This document shows positions 49,401 to 58,347 of a DNA stretch of 62,553 nucleotides, in pieces. The notes under the pieces were generated by a model, which saw nothing but the letters and a program-made list of their open reading frames with translations, ran no database searches and was not told the origin of the DNA. Each line of letters starts with the position of its first letter. Positions within the stretch are counted from its first letter, which is position 1. Both the position numbers and the translations under genes were made by a program. Where the stretch lies: positions 94,695 to 157,247 of the forward strand of contig JAKIVU010000001.1 in NCBI GenBank assembly GCA_022750375.1. The letters are read 5' to 3'. Origin of the DNA: Thermoplasmata archaeon. GTDB taxonomy: Archaea > Thermoplasmatota > Thermoplasmata > Lutacidiplasmatales > UBA184.

Positions 49401-50387
49401 AACCCACCGCTCGGCGTTACGGCCACGGTGACGCCCGTGAGCAACGTATCGTCCGGAGCCTCCGTCCGCTTCACCGCGACCGTCGTCGGTACCGCGAGCG
49501 AGACGAACGGCGTCGGAGTGGAGTGGAATCTCGGGGATGGCCGTTCGGCGTACGGCAATTCGGTCGCCGAGACGTACTATGGTCCGCTCCCCAGCAGCGC
49601 GAACAACACCATCGCGGGCGGGGTCACGATCCAGACCCCGTTCCTGCAGACCCTCTACACCCTCGGGTTCCACCTCCCGTCGTTCTTCGCTGTCGAGGCC
49701 GGCGGGTACGTGCCCCGGGCGAACGCGCTCCAGGCGACCACCAACGTTTCTCCCAGCGAGAACCTCGTGCCGTTCGCCATCTTCGGCAACGCCTCCGCGA
49801 CCGGGCCGCACCCGATCTCGATCGCCTGGCTGTTCGGCGACGGCACGTCCGGCACGGGCTCCCAGGTCGAACACACGGTGTACGGCGCCCAGGGCTACCT
49901 CGTCGAGACGATCGTGACGGACGGATGGGGGGACGTCGGCACGCTGCTGAGCGGCGTCGCGGCGAACGGCCCGCTCGGGATCGCCGGTTCCCCGTCACCG
50001 GGCGAGGGGCCGAAGCCGCTGACCGTCACGATCGCCGCCTCAGGGTACGGCGGAAAGGGCCCCCCGTACGTGTACGATTGGACGTTCGTGAACGGGAGTC
50101 ACTCGAGCAACCCGACCGCGACGTTGTTCTTCCCGAACATCGGCACCTACGTGGTGCGCATCAACGTGACCGACCGTTCGGGAGCGATGGCGGAGCGGAA
50201 CTTCACGATCCTCGTCGAGTATCCGTTCCCGTACGCCCCGCTCGAGATCATCGCGGGAAGCGCGGCGGTCGGCGGTCTCCTCGCGGTGGCGTTGTACCAG
50301 AACTTGGGGTCCCGCCGAGGGAAGCGCCCCGGCGAACCGTGGCTCGACCACCCACGGACGGCGTCCGATGGGACCCCCGTCTGGTAA
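46470..50387 (+). CDS. S53 (sedolisin) peptidase with multiple PKD-like domains and C-terminal TM anchor
   Basis: 1305 aa; pro-domain, NIDWAFEDALDLEWARASAPGATVDM, MTFFAASGDCGSADG, GVSGTSVGTPIWAGIAAL; repeated SFGDGG/YFGDGG/TFGNGG/LFGDGT PKD motifs; TM LEIIAGSAAVGGLLAVALYQ. Confidence 0.9.
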   Translation: MRSQFHSCLPIALATVLLLGAVVSAPTGPAGQGAVTPVGGAVAAPVTPQLPMVSPATRGPVEVAPGFQMPEGVTPLGAVPAATRLYVAVGLPSRDPSGLAAFVAAASVPGSAGYRAFLSPGEAQERFGASAQSISAARAYFAGFDLPATTNPDGLLLYVSGPASRIAAAFGTAFDAYRSTSGRTFVSHPTPASLPASLGTNGVFGLGNATPLVPSTVEVPGNAPAPAVACTGPAGGLTPCAIARAYDITPLEANGTDGHGMAIAVVDAYASNEGQTQLTTDLASFAASSSIPVGNVSYLYPVPTSVDLNASGTNIDWAFEDALDLEWARASAPGATVDMTFSPNPDAGLYDAVDWLVSEDAVNVVSMSWGEPDTGVFNAFDQPCKTACNATTDGSYEILDPVLELGTAEGMTFFAASGDCGSADGTSGVATNFPASDPYVTGVGGTDLTVGVNDSYAAETAWSGNATGASSPGCNNQGGSGGGFAPFPEPWWQFGIADGARARGVPDVAMDAENPVAIVFDGGATGVSGTSVGTPIWAGIAALADQYAGKGLGLLTPSLYEILRGPSYATDFHDITAGNNGYAAGPGWDPVTGIGSPIVASLVPDLVRGGGLPGGGLSTTLYASPRSGHVPLAASFAVSASGGTGGYPLEGISFGDGGSALANGTVVVHTYSVPGDYLAQSFVADDTGNTSTSLPVLVTVGGGSLSVALSVSNPIPTVQGLVTLTATAIGGSPPYSYQFYFGDGGSTSPGGASVVHAYQVVGGFCAEVIAVDSANPTDAGTSPRVAVAVGGASTPNCADGSTPFTVAANESAPARDAPADYDQSLFTTSGGASAPDGLAPSTSLASNDSYIAACACEIFRHPGNYTVTEWANDTVDGSANATRNLTVAPALDATFAASTLSGPAPLKVYFFSSTKGGFLADANLTHWTFGNGGSAVGHSVNATYSIPGEYLAFGRLSDQGEGNGSEAFLIDVEPVSTNPPLGVTATVTPVSNVSSGASVRFTATVVGTASETNGVGVEWNLGDGRSAYGNSVAETYYGPLPSSANNTIAGGVTIQTPFLQTLYTLGFHLPSFFAVEAGGYVPRANALQATTNVSPSENLVPFAIFGNASATGPHPISIAWLFGDGTSGTGSQVEHTVYGAQGYLVETIVTDGWGDVGTLLSGVAANGPLGIAGSPSPGEGPKPLTVTIAASGYGGKGPPYVYDWTFVNGSHSSNPTATLFFPNIGTYVVRINVTDRSGAMAERNFTILVEYPFPYAPLEIIAGSAAVGGLLAVALYQNLGSRRGKRPGEPWLDHPRTASDGTPVW

Positions 50388-50426
50388 CTTCGGCCGTCGA
50401 CCGCTCGACCGGGACCACCGCGTCGC

Positions 50427-51770
50427 TCAGAGGAGCCGCGGAACGACGAACTGCCAGACGAGGAGGACGAGTACCAGGAGAGACGAGGCGGCGACCGCCC
50501 GGGTGCCGAACTCCTCGAGACGGGCTTCGCTCCATCCTTTGCGGAACCGTGCGGCGACCGAGGCCGCGAAGTCGCGGAACAAGAGCCCGCCGTCGAGCGG
50601 GACGAGCGGGAGCGCGTTCGAGAGCCCGAGCAGGAGGTTCATCCAGGCGAGCCAGTAGAGGATGTTCGCGGCGACCCAGAACGCGGACGGGTTGGCGTTC
50701 GCAAGCGGCCCCGTAAGATGGTAGAACTGGGTCGTCGACCCGCCGACCGGTTCGAGTGTCGCGAGCGGCAGGACGAGCCAGTCGATCGAGCCGATGAGCG
50801 GCCCCGACGGACTCCCGAGCGGCCAGACGAGCGAGTTCCGTAGTTCGCTGGGAGTGAGGAACGATACGCCGACCCCGAGGAATCCCCGGGTGGGCACGGT
50901 CGGGTTCGCGGCGAGCGTCACGTTCGTGAAGACGAGACCGCCCGTCGTGGTGGAGAAGTAGACGACGGGGACGACCTCCCCCGGGTGGGTATTCTCGAGG
51001 GACGACTCGAACAGCGTGTTGTTGGTGGTCATTGTCCCGTTGATGGAGACGATGATGTCGCCGGGAACGAGCGTCGCGTTCGCCGCAGGCGTGCCCGATT
51101 GGACCAGCGCGACGCCGACGCCGTTGGCATTGGGCGCGACCGACGAGGCGATGAGAAGTGACAGGGCGACGAAGAACAGCACCGTCAGTCCGAAGTTCGC
51201 GAGGATCCCGGCCGCCGCGACCCGGTCCCGCTTCCGGCGCGACGCCGCCTGCATCTCCGCATCGTCCTGCTCGACGAACGCTCCGACCGGAACGACGCAC
51301 CAGAGGATGCCGAGCGTTTTCACGCCGATCCCCTGGGACCGGGCGACGACCCCGTGGGCGAGCTCGTGGAGCACGATCCCGACGACGAGAGCGACGATGC
51401 CGTAGCCGATCGGGATGATCGGGTTGATCCCCGGAAGCCCGAGCGCCTCGGTGACCGGCGGTGCCGTCGACGGGTTGAGACGCAGGGAGAGGACCGCGTC
51501 GATCACGAGCAGGACGAGGATGCTGCCCATCGCGACGACCGCGAGAGCGATCCCGAGGTCCGCCGCGGCGGTCCAGAACCGCCGGAACCTCGCCCAGCGT
51601 TCGAGGGCGGAGCGGCCTCGCTTCGTCTTGATCATCAACGCCGGCCCGAGCAGGGAGAGAGCGCGGTCCGGGCCGATGTACCCGGCCCGATAGAGGAGGT
51701 ACACGGCGACGGCGTACGCGACGACGACGACCAGGGCGATCTCGTAGCCGAGATACGGGTCCAACGACAC
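50427..51770 (-). CDS. Site-2 protease (M50) family membrane metalloprotease with PDZ-like region
   Basis: VGIVLHELAHGVVARSQGIGVKTLGILW (HExxH), PGDIIVSINGTMTTNNTLFESSLENTHPGEVV, MNLLLGLSNALPLVPLDGGLLFRD (NPxxDG-like). Confidence 0.92.
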   Translation of the reverse strand: MSLDPYLGYEIALVVVVAYAVAVYLLYRAGYIGPDRALSLLGPALMIKTKRGRSALERWARFRRFWTAAADLGIALAVVAMGSILVLLVIDAVLSLRLNPSTAPPVTEALGLPGINPIIPIGYGIVALVVGIVLHELAHGVVARSQGIGVKTLGILWCVVPVGAFVEQDDAEMQAASRRKRDRVAAAGILANFGLTVLFFVALSLLIASSVAPNANGVGVALVQSGTPAANATLVPGDIIVSINGTMTTNNTLFESSLENTHPGEVVPVVYFSTTTGGLVFTNVTLAANPTVPTRGFLGVGVSFLTPSELRNSLVWPLGSPSGPLIGSIDWLVLPLATLEPVGGSTTQFYHLTGPLANANPSAFWVAANILYWLAWMNLLLGLSNALPLVPLDGGLLFRDFAASVAARFRKGWSEARLEEFGTRAVAASSLLVLVLLVWQFVVPRLL

Positions 51771-51866
51771 TCCTCGGCGGAGACACGCCGGGCTGAGGTT
51801 ATAGTGTCTTTCGACGACCGGCGACCCTTCGTCGGTCGACGGCGGACGGGAGGGACCGCGGAGGGG

Positions 51867-53318
51867 TTACCCCTTCACGACCCCGAGCGGGACCAGGCGG
51901 GCGACGCGACGCGTGAGGCCCGCCCCTTCGGCGACCCGCACGACCTCCTCCACGTTCTTGTAGGCGCCCGGCGCCTCCTCGGTCACGCCCTCGCGGGACG
52001 CGGAGCGGACGATGATCCCTTTGCCCGCCAGGCTGCGGGTCACCTCTTCAAACCGGAACGTGCGGACCGCCGCCTTCCGGGAGAGCCGTCGACCGGCGCC
52101 GTGGCAGGAAGAGCCGAACGACCGTTCCATCGCGGTCGGAAGACCGGCGAGCACGTAGCTCGCGGTACCCATGTCGCCCGGGATCAGGACCGGTTGACCG
52201 AACCGTCGGTAGGCCAACGGGACCTCGTCCCGCCCGGCGGGGAAGGCACGGGTCGCCCCCTTCCGGTGGACGAGGAGCCGCTTCCGCCCGCCGTTGACCG
52301 CGTGCTCCTCGACCTTCGCCATGTTGTGCGAGATGTCGTAGACGACCGAGAGGTCGAGCTCCTCCTCCGTTCGGGCGAACTCCGCCGAGAACGCGCGACG
52401 CACGCCGTGCGTCATCGCCTGCCGGTTGGCCCACGCAAAGTTCGCGGCGGCGGCCATCGCGCGGAGGTACCGTTGGGCGGGCTCGGACGAGATCGGAGCG
52501 CACGACAGTTGCCGGTCGACGAGCGTGATCCCCTGGCCGGCGAGGCCCCGGTCCATCTCCTGAATGTAGTCGGTCGCCACCTGGTGCCCGAGCCCCCGGG
52601 AGCCGGTGTGGAGCATCACGACGACCTGGCCCGACGCGAGCCCGAGCACGGGGGCGAACTCGGGGTCGAACACCTCGTCGACCGCCTGCACCTCGAGAAA
52701 GTGGTTGCCCGACCCGAGCGTGCCGAGCTGTTTCAAACCCCGCTTTCGCGCGCTCTCGGAGACCGCCGCCGGGTCTGCGCCGGCGAGACAGCCCTGCTCC
52801 TCCTGGACCTCGAGGTCCGCCGACCGACCGAGCCCGTGCTCGACCGCCCAGCGGGCCCCTCCGGCGAGGACCTCCTCGACTCCCGAAGGGGAGAGGGGAT
52901 GCCCTCCGCGCGAACCCACGCCCGACGGGACCTCGCGATACAGTCGCTCGAGGAGCGACGCGAGATGCGGGCGGACCTCCTCGGTCCGGAGCGACGTGCG
53001 GATCAGGCGGACGCCGCAATTGATGTCGTACCCGATCCCGCCGGGGGACACGACCCCTTCTTCGAGGTCGAACGCGGCGACGCCGCCGACGGGGAATCCG
53101 TAGCCGAAGTGGATGTCCGGCATCGCGAGGGCGTAGCGTTGGATGCCCGGGAGGGTCGCCACGTTGGCGAGCTGGGCGAGGGAGGGGTCGCCGGCGACTC
53201 CGGAGAGCAGCGCCGCATTGGAGAAGAGGAGTCCCGGGACGCGCATACCGGCGACCGCGTCCTGCGGGATCTCGTAGGTGAACTCGTCCCGCTGGACGAG
53301 CGTTGGCACGCTCGGCAT
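51867..53318 (-). CDS. rtcB: RNA-splicing ligase RtcB
   Basis: MPDIHFGYGFPVGGVAAFDLEEGVVSPGGIGYDINCGVRLIRT, GTLGSGNHFLEVQAVDEV, VVYDISHNMAKVEEHAVNGGRKRLLVHRKGATRAFPAG, GSSCHGAGRRLSRKAA. Confidence 0.97.
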   Translation of the reverse strand: MPSVPTLVQRDEFTYEIPQDAVAGMRVPGLLFSNAALLSGVAGDPSLAQLANVATLPGIQRYALAMPDIHFGYGFPVGGVAAFDLEEGVVSPGGIGYDINCGVRLIRTSLRTEEVRPHLASLLERLYREVPSGVGSRGGHPLSPSGVEEVLAGGARWAVEHGLGRSADLEVQEEQGCLAGADPAAVSESARKRGLKQLGTLGSGNHFLEVQAVDEVFDPEFAPVLGLASGQVVVMLHTGSRGLGHQVATDYIQEMDRGLAGQGITLVDRQLSCAPISSEPAQRYLRAMAAAANFAWANRQAMTHGVRRAFSAEFARTEEELDLSVVYDISHNMAKVEEHAVNGGRKRLLVHRKGATRAFPAGRDEVPLAYRRFGQPVLIPGDMGTASYVLAGLPTAMERSFGSSCHGAGRRLSRKAAVRTFRFEEVTRSLAGKGIIVRSASREGVTEEAPGAYKNVEEVVRVAEGAGLTRRVARLVPLGVVKG

Positions 53319-53435
53319 GGCGGGCGCCCATTCGCGGCCGCTATTATAGTCGCTCGGCGGCGCGGGTCGGAGGACGCCCGCAGGCCAAAGGAGAAGAGCG
53401 TCACGCGACCTTCCTCCGGGTGGCCCGGGTCGTCG

Positions 53436-53780
53436 ATGCAGCTACGCACTCTGCTCACGCTCGTGAACTTCGCCACGATCGCCGCGGCGGTCGCTGTCCT
53501 GCTGGCGTACCCCCAGTGGGCGGGGTACGCGTTCTACATCCTGCTCGGATGGATGTTCGTCAGTCTCGCACTGATCTACTCGCCGTGGGCGAACCGTCGG
53601 GTCGGCCCCGCCGCGAGCGCCGGTCCTGGCCTCGGCGTTTCGCCGGACGCTCCTCTGTCGGCGGGATCCGGCCATGAACACGCGAGCTCGATCGGATTCT
53701 GCATGTACTGCGCCGCTCCCCTCGAACCGGGGACCGCGCGATGCCCGGCGTGCGGTCGCTCGCTGCCACACTTTTCGTAA
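53436..53780 (+). CDS. Small membrane protein with C-terminal zinc ribbon
   Basis: MQLRTLLTLVNFATIAAAVAVLLAYPQWAGYAFYILLGWMFVSLALIYS...GFCMYCAAPLEPGTARCPACGRSLPHFS. Confidence 0.75.
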   Translation: MQLRTLLTLVNFATIAAAVAVLLAYPQWAGYAFYILLGWMFVSLALIYSPWANRRVGPAASAGPGLGVSPDAPLSAGSGHEHASSIGFCMYCAAPLEPGTARCPACGRSLPHFS

Positions 53781-53790
53781 CGGACCCGAG

Positions 53791-54348
53791 CTAGGGGGGA
53801 GCCCCTTCCGTCGCGACGAACAGCATCGGCTCTTTGGCCCGGGCGTTCGCGCCGGGGCTGACCGCGAGGCCGCGGACGACCCCGTCGACCGGGCTCGTCA
53901 ACTCGTTCCGCATCTTCATCGCTTCGAGGACGAGGAGCACGTCACCCTTGCGCACGCGGTCGCCCTCTTTCACGCGGACCTCGATCACTTTTCCCGGCAT
54001 CGGCGGAACGATCGGCGCGCCGGCGCGGGACGGGGCTCGGGGAGGAGGAGCCGTCGTCGGTAGCGCGGGCGACCGGGACGGTGCGCCGGAGCTCGGGCTT
54101 ACGGCGCTGCGCTCGATCCCGACCTTCCACCGTTCGCCGTTCACGTCGACCGGCCCGGGGGGTTCTGGGAAGTGATCCGGCCAGTTCTCGACCAGCACGC
54201 GTTCGCCCGCGACCTCGAGCTCGACCGCGGTCGGGGTCGCGCGCACGACCGTCACCGGGTACCGCTCGGCACCGACGGTCACGGCGTCGCCTCCCGGGGC
54301 GACCTCGACGGTCGTCGACCTACCGTCCCGCTCGACGATGATTCGCAT
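53791..54348 (-). CDS. Biotin carboxyl carrier protein (1.3S-like)
   Basis: APIVPPMPGKVIEVRVKEGDRVRKGDVLLVLEAMKMRNELTSPVDGVVRGLAVSPGANARAKEPMLFV; biotinyl-Lys motif EAMKM; ATG 54348. Confidence 0.93.
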   Translation of the reverse strand: MRIIVERDGRSTTVEVAPGGDAVTVGAERYPVTVVRATPTAVELEVAGERVLVENWPDHFPEPPGPVDVNGERWKVGIERSAVSPSSGAPSRSPALPTTAPPPRAPSRAGAPIVPPMPGKVIEVRVKEGDRVRKGDVLLVLEAMKMRNELTSPVDGVVRGLAVSPGANARAKEPMLFVATEGAPP

Positions 54349-55852
54349 CGACCCACCTCCGTTGCGATTGCAGGCGGGCGCGACCTTCGTGCGCCCAAGG
54401 GCTGAGCCCACCGGTCGCGGGGGCGTTCGCCGGTGCGATCGTCGGCGGGGGCGAGGGGGCCCGGAGCGCGCCGACCACTCCCAGGGCCGCGCTCGTGAGC
54501 ACATCGGAGGAGAGCCCCCGGTCGATCGCGGTCCGGTACGACCGGTAGACGATAGGAAAGAGGGCGTAGGAGAGCGCTTCGGCGTCGTCGGCCGCTGGGA
54601 CGAGCACCCGCACCTCGGCGAGCATTTTCTCGAACTCGGGGGGGAGAAGGTCCGCTGGGCGGCCCGTGATCGCGGTCACGCCCTCGGTCAGGACCTTCGC
54701 CCGTAGGTCGGGGTCGATCGGCGCCGGCGGGGTCCCGTAGAGGCCCCGGACGTAGTCCCGCACTTCCTGGGTGATCTGCCGATAGCGACCGCCGGTCAGC
54801 ACGTTGAGCACGGCCTGGATCCCGACGATCTGGCTCGTCGGGGTAACGAGGGGAGGGTACCCGAGGTCGGCGCGGACCCGGGGGACTTCCGCTAGCACCT
54901 CGGTGAGACGGTTCAGTGACTCCTGTTCCTGGAGTTGCGAGAGGAGGTTCGAGAGCATCCCACCGGGCACCTGGTGGGTCAGGATCCCCGGGTCGGTCTG
55001 CAGGGAGCGGATGTTGAGCAGGGGGCGATACCGGTCCAGCACGGTTCCGAAGTAGGTGGCGAGGTCGGCGAGCGCGTGGAGGTCGAGGTGGGTGTCGAGG
55101 GCGGTGTGCTGCATGGCACCGACCAGCGTTTCCGTGGGGGGTTGGGAAGCTCCGCCCGAGAACGGGCTGAGGGCGCTGTCGACCGCGGCGGCACCGGCTT
55201 CCGCGACGGCGAGGCAGGTCATGGTGGACATGCCGCTCGACGAATGCGTGTGCACGACGACGGGCAGGCCGACCTTTTTGACGAGCGCCCGTACGAGGGC
55301 GGCGCCTTCGGTCGGCGGGAGAAATCCCGCCATGTCCTTGACGCAGAGCTCGTCGGCCCCCATCGCCGCGAGCCGTTGGCCGAGCTCGACGAACGCCGGC
55401 AAGGTGTGCACGGGGGATTGGGTATAGCAGATCGTCGCCTGTGCGCGAGCGTCCACGGCCCGGACCGCGTCGAGGGCGACCTCCATGTTGCGCGGGTCGT
55501 TCAGCGCGTCGAAGACGCGGAAGATGTCGATGCCCTGGGCCGCCGATTCGGCAACGAACTTTCGGACCAGGTCGTCGGCGTAATGCCGGTAGCCGACGAG
55601 GTTCTGTCCGCGGAGCAGCATCTGGAGGGGCGTCTTCGGCATCGCCCGCTTCAGGAGACGGAGCCGTTCCCACGGGTCTTCCCGAAGGAACCGGAGGCTG
55701 ACGTCGAACGTCGCGCCTCCCCATACCTCGATCGAGCGGTAGCCGATCGCGTCCAGCCGTTCCGCCGCCGGGAGCATGTCCCGCGTCCGCATCCGCGTCG
55801 CGATGAGCGATTGATGCCCGTCGCGCAGGACGGTCTCGGTGATGCCGACCAT
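54320..55852 (-). CDS. Pyruvate/oxaloacetate carboxyltransferase subunit (5S / OadA / PycB type)
   Basis: ITETVLRDGHQSLIATRMRTRDMLPAAERLDAIGYRSIEVWGGATFDVSLRFLREDPWERLRLLK...LCVKDMAGFLPP..VHTHSSSGMS. Confidence 0.93.
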   Translation of the reverse strand: MVGITETVLRDGHQSLIATRMRTRDMLPAAERLDAIGYRSIEVWGGATFDVSLRFLREDPWERLRLLKRAMPKTPLQMLLRGQNLVGYRHYADDLVRKFVAESAAQGIDIFRVFDALNDPRNMEVALDAVRAVDARAQATICYTQSPVHTLPAFVELGQRLAAMGADELCVKDMAGFLPPTEGAALVRALVKKVGLPVVVHTHSSSGMSTMTCLAVAEAGAAAVDSALSPFSGGASQPPTETLVGAMQHTALDTHLDLHALADLATYFGTVLDRYRPLLNIRSLQTDPGILTHQVPGGMLSNLLSQLQEQESLNRLTEVLAEVPRVRADLGYPPLVTPTSQIVGIQAVLNVLTGGRYRQITQEVRDYVRGLYGTPPAPIDPDLRAKVLTEGVTAITGRPADLLPPEFEKMLAEVRVLVPAADDAEALSYALFPIVYRSYRTAIDRGLSSDVLTSAALGVVGALRAPSPPPTIAPANAPATGGLSPWAHEGRARLQSQRRWVDANHRRAGR

Positions 55853-55868
55853 GATCGACGACCCCGCG

Positions 55869-57419
55869 TTAGAGTGGGATGTTCCCGTGCTTCTTCGCGG
55901 GCCGGTCGTCGCGCTTCGAGGAGAGCATCTTGAGGCCAGCGACGAGGCGTGCCCGGGTCTCGGCGGGGTCGATCACGTCGTCGATGTACCCCCGCTCGGC
56001 GGCAAGGTACGGATTCAGGAACTCGGTCCGGTAGTCGGCGATGAGCCGTGCCCGAAGCGTCTCCCGGTCGGCCTCGGGGGTCCGGTCGAGCTCGCGGCGG
56101 TAGAGGATGTTGACCGCCCCATCGGCGCCCATGACGGCGATCTCGGCCGTCGGCCACGCCAGGTTCAGGTCTCCTCCGAGGTGCTTCGAGCACATCACGT
56201 CGTACGCCCCGCCGTACGCCTTCCGTAGGATGACCGTCAGCAGCGGGACGGTGGCCTCGGCATACGCGTACAGCAGCTTCGCCCCGTGACGGATGATCCC
56301 CCCGTGCTCCTGGGCCGTGCCGGGGAGGAAGCCGGGCACATCCACGAACGTGAGGAGCGGGAGATTGAACGCATCGCAGAACCGGACGAAGCGGGCCGCC
56401 TTGGTGGAGGCGTTGATGTCGAGCGTCCCGGCGAGGGCGCCCGGATTGTTCGCGACGACGCCGACCGGATGGCCCGCGAGCCGTGCGAATCCAACGACGA
56501 TGTTCGGGGCCCAGGTGCTGTGCACCTCGAGGAGCGTCTCGGGGTCGAGGACCCGGGCGAGTACCTCGTGCACATCGTAGGGTGCGTTCGCGTTCTCGGG
56601 TACGATTTGGGGGAGCTCGGACGCGGCCGAGTCCGGCGGCGACGTCGCCGCGGAGACCGGGGGCTCCTCCAGATTGTTGAGCGGCAGGTAGGAAAGGAGG
56701 TGGCGCGCGAGGACAATTGCGTCGGCGTCGGAACCCGCCGTGAAGTGGGAGACCCCGCTCAGGGAGGCGTGGGCGTCCGCGCCCCCGAGCGCGTCCATCG
56801 TGACCTCCTCGCCGGTGACGGCACGAACGACGTCCGGCCCCGTGATGAACATCTGCCCGGTGCCTTCCGCCATGATCACGAAGTCGGTGATCGCGGGCGA
56901 GTAGACCGCCCCGCCGGCGCACGGGCCGAGGATGAGAGAAAGTTGAGGGACGACGCCCGATAAGGAGACGTTCCGGAAGAACACCTCACCGTACCCACCG
57001 AGGCTCATCACCCCCTCTTGTATGCGCGCGCCCCCGGAATCGTTCAACCCCACGATCGGGACGCCGGCCTTGCGGGCCGTTTCCATGACCTTGACGATCT
57101 TCATTGCGTGAGCCTCCCCGAGCGCCCCTCCGAACACGGTCGCGTCCTGGGCGAAGGCGCATACCGGACGCCCCTCGACCTCCCCCCATCCGGTGACCAC
57201 CCCGTCCCCCGGAGGTCGTCGGTCGGCGAGACCGAACTTCTCGACGCGGTGCGTGACGAACGGGTCGATCTCCGTGAACGTCCCCGGGTCGAAGAACGAC
57301 TCGAGCCGCTCGCGAGCGGTGAGCTTCCCTGCCGCCCGGTGTTTCTCCACGCGGTCGGCGCCCCCGCCCTCGCGCGCCTTGCGCTTCAGGACCGTCCACC
57401 GGTCGAACGCTTCGCTCAT
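55869..57419 (-). CDS. Acyl-CoA carboxyltransferase (MmdA/PccB/12S type)
   Basis: MSEAFDRWTVLKRKAREGGGADRVEKHRAAGKLTARERLESFFDPGTFTEIDPFVTHR...GGARIQEGVMSLGGYGEVFFRNV...AYGGAYDVMCSKHLGGDLNLAWPTAEIAVMGADGAVNILYRRE; ATG 57419. Confidence 0.94.
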   Translation of the reverse strand: MSEAFDRWTVLKRKAREGGGADRVEKHRAAGKLTARERLESFFDPGTFTEIDPFVTHRVEKFGLADRRPPGDGVVTGWGEVEGRPVCAFAQDATVFGGALGEAHAMKIVKVMETARKAGVPIVGLNDSGGARIQEGVMSLGGYGEVFFRNVSLSGVVPQLSLILGPCAGGAVYSPAITDFVIMAEGTGQMFITGPDVVRAVTGEEVTMDALGGADAHASLSGVSHFTAGSDADAIVLARHLLSYLPLNNLEEPPVSAATSPPDSAASELPQIVPENANAPYDVHEVLARVLDPETLLEVHSTWAPNIVVGFARLAGHPVGVVANNPGALAGTLDINASTKAARFVRFCDAFNLPLLTFVDVPGFLPGTAQEHGGIIRHGAKLLYAYAEATVPLLTVILRKAYGGAYDVMCSKHLGGDLNLAWPTAEIAVMGADGAVNILYRRELDRTPEADRETLRARLIADYRTEFLNPYLAAERGYIDDVIDPAETRARLVAGLKMLSSKRDDRPAKKHGNIPL

Positions 57420-58156
57420 GCGACTCCCTCCACACGAACATCTCCGGCTCTTATCGCCACCCGCTCGCCGTCGCCATCCAGGAGCAGCTCCCCCTCCTCG
57501 CCGAGGCCGACGATCGTCCCGGAGTCTTGGCCGTCCACGGCCGCTCGGCGTCCCACCCCGAAGAGCCAACGGCGGCACAACTTTCGGGTCGCTTCGGCCC
57601 CCCCGGTCCCCTGCAGTCCGATCGCCGCGCGCATCGCCGAGCGCACGACGACCGTCTCGACCGCATCCAGTGATGGGGGGGACCCGACTATTTCGGCGAG
57701 TGACGACGCTCGGTCTCGCAGTTCGCCCGGAAACTGATCGCGGCGGGTCGTGACGTTGACCCCGATCCCGGCCACTTCGACGGCCGCCCCGGGAGGGTCG
57801 ACGACCCGGTCGACCAGGACCCCCGCGACTTTACGGGCCGGAACGGAGGGGCGGGTCACGAGGAGGTCGTTGGGCCACTTGACCGAGAAGCGCGCGGAGT
57901 ACTGGTCCGTGAACTCTTGGGCGAGCCGCGCGCCGAGTGCGAGCGGGAGCCAGGTGAGGTGCTCGGGCGGTGCGCGGAGGAGGATCGACACGTAGAGGCC
58001 GCCGGGAGGAGAGGTCCACGTGTGGTCGAGGCGCCCCCGTCCGTGCGTTTGTTGCCGCGCGACGACCCGGGTCCCCTCGGGTGCGCCCGTGCGCGCGAGC
58101 TCGATCGCTCGGTCCTGCGTGGAGGAGAGCCGATCGTGAAACTCTCGAGGACCCAT
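57416..58156 (-). CDS. birA: Biotin--[acetyl-CoA-carboxylase] ligase (no N-terminal HTH)
   Basis: RLSSTQDRAIELARTGAPEGTRVVARQQTHGRGRLDHTWTSPPGGLYVSILLRAP...KWPNDLLV...KVAGVLVD...VEVAGIGVNVT; 4-nt overlap with the next gene. Confidence 0.92.
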   Translation of the reverse strand: MGPREFHDRLSSTQDRAIELARTGAPEGTRVVARQQTHGRGRLDHTWTSPPGGLYVSILLRAPPEHLTWLPLALGARLAQEFTDQYSARFSVKWPNDLLVTRPSVPARKVAGVLVDRVVDPPGAAVEVAGIGVNVTTRRDQFPGELRDRASSLAEIVGSPPSLDAVETVVVRSAMRAAIGLQGTGGAEATRKLCRRWLFGVGRRAAVDGQDSGTIVGLGEEGELLLDGDGERVAIRAGDVRVEGVA

Positions 58157-58347
58157 GACGGCGCCCCTCGAGGCCGAACGAGGGTCGAAGCCGCTTAACG
58201 ATTTGGCCCCGTAGCGCGGGGTCTCGTGCACCCTCGGGCGTCGCCCAGGGTCGCGCCACGCCCGGAGGGGGGAGCCCTGGTGGAAGGGTCGGAGGAGGAG
58301 GCCCGCGAGCCGTCTTATGTAGTGCCGCCGTCGGTCACCTACCCCCA

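Noticed and set aside
47049-49874. 941-aa antisense ORF opposite the second S53 protease
   Set aside because: Arg/Gly/Val/Glu-rich, low-complexity translation typical of the antisense frame of high-GC coding DNA; the sense ORF has clear family motifs.
51354-53435. Upstream part of the 808-aa plus-strand ORF
   Set aside because: Antisense to M50 protease and rtcB; only the last 114 codons (from ATG 53436) look real.
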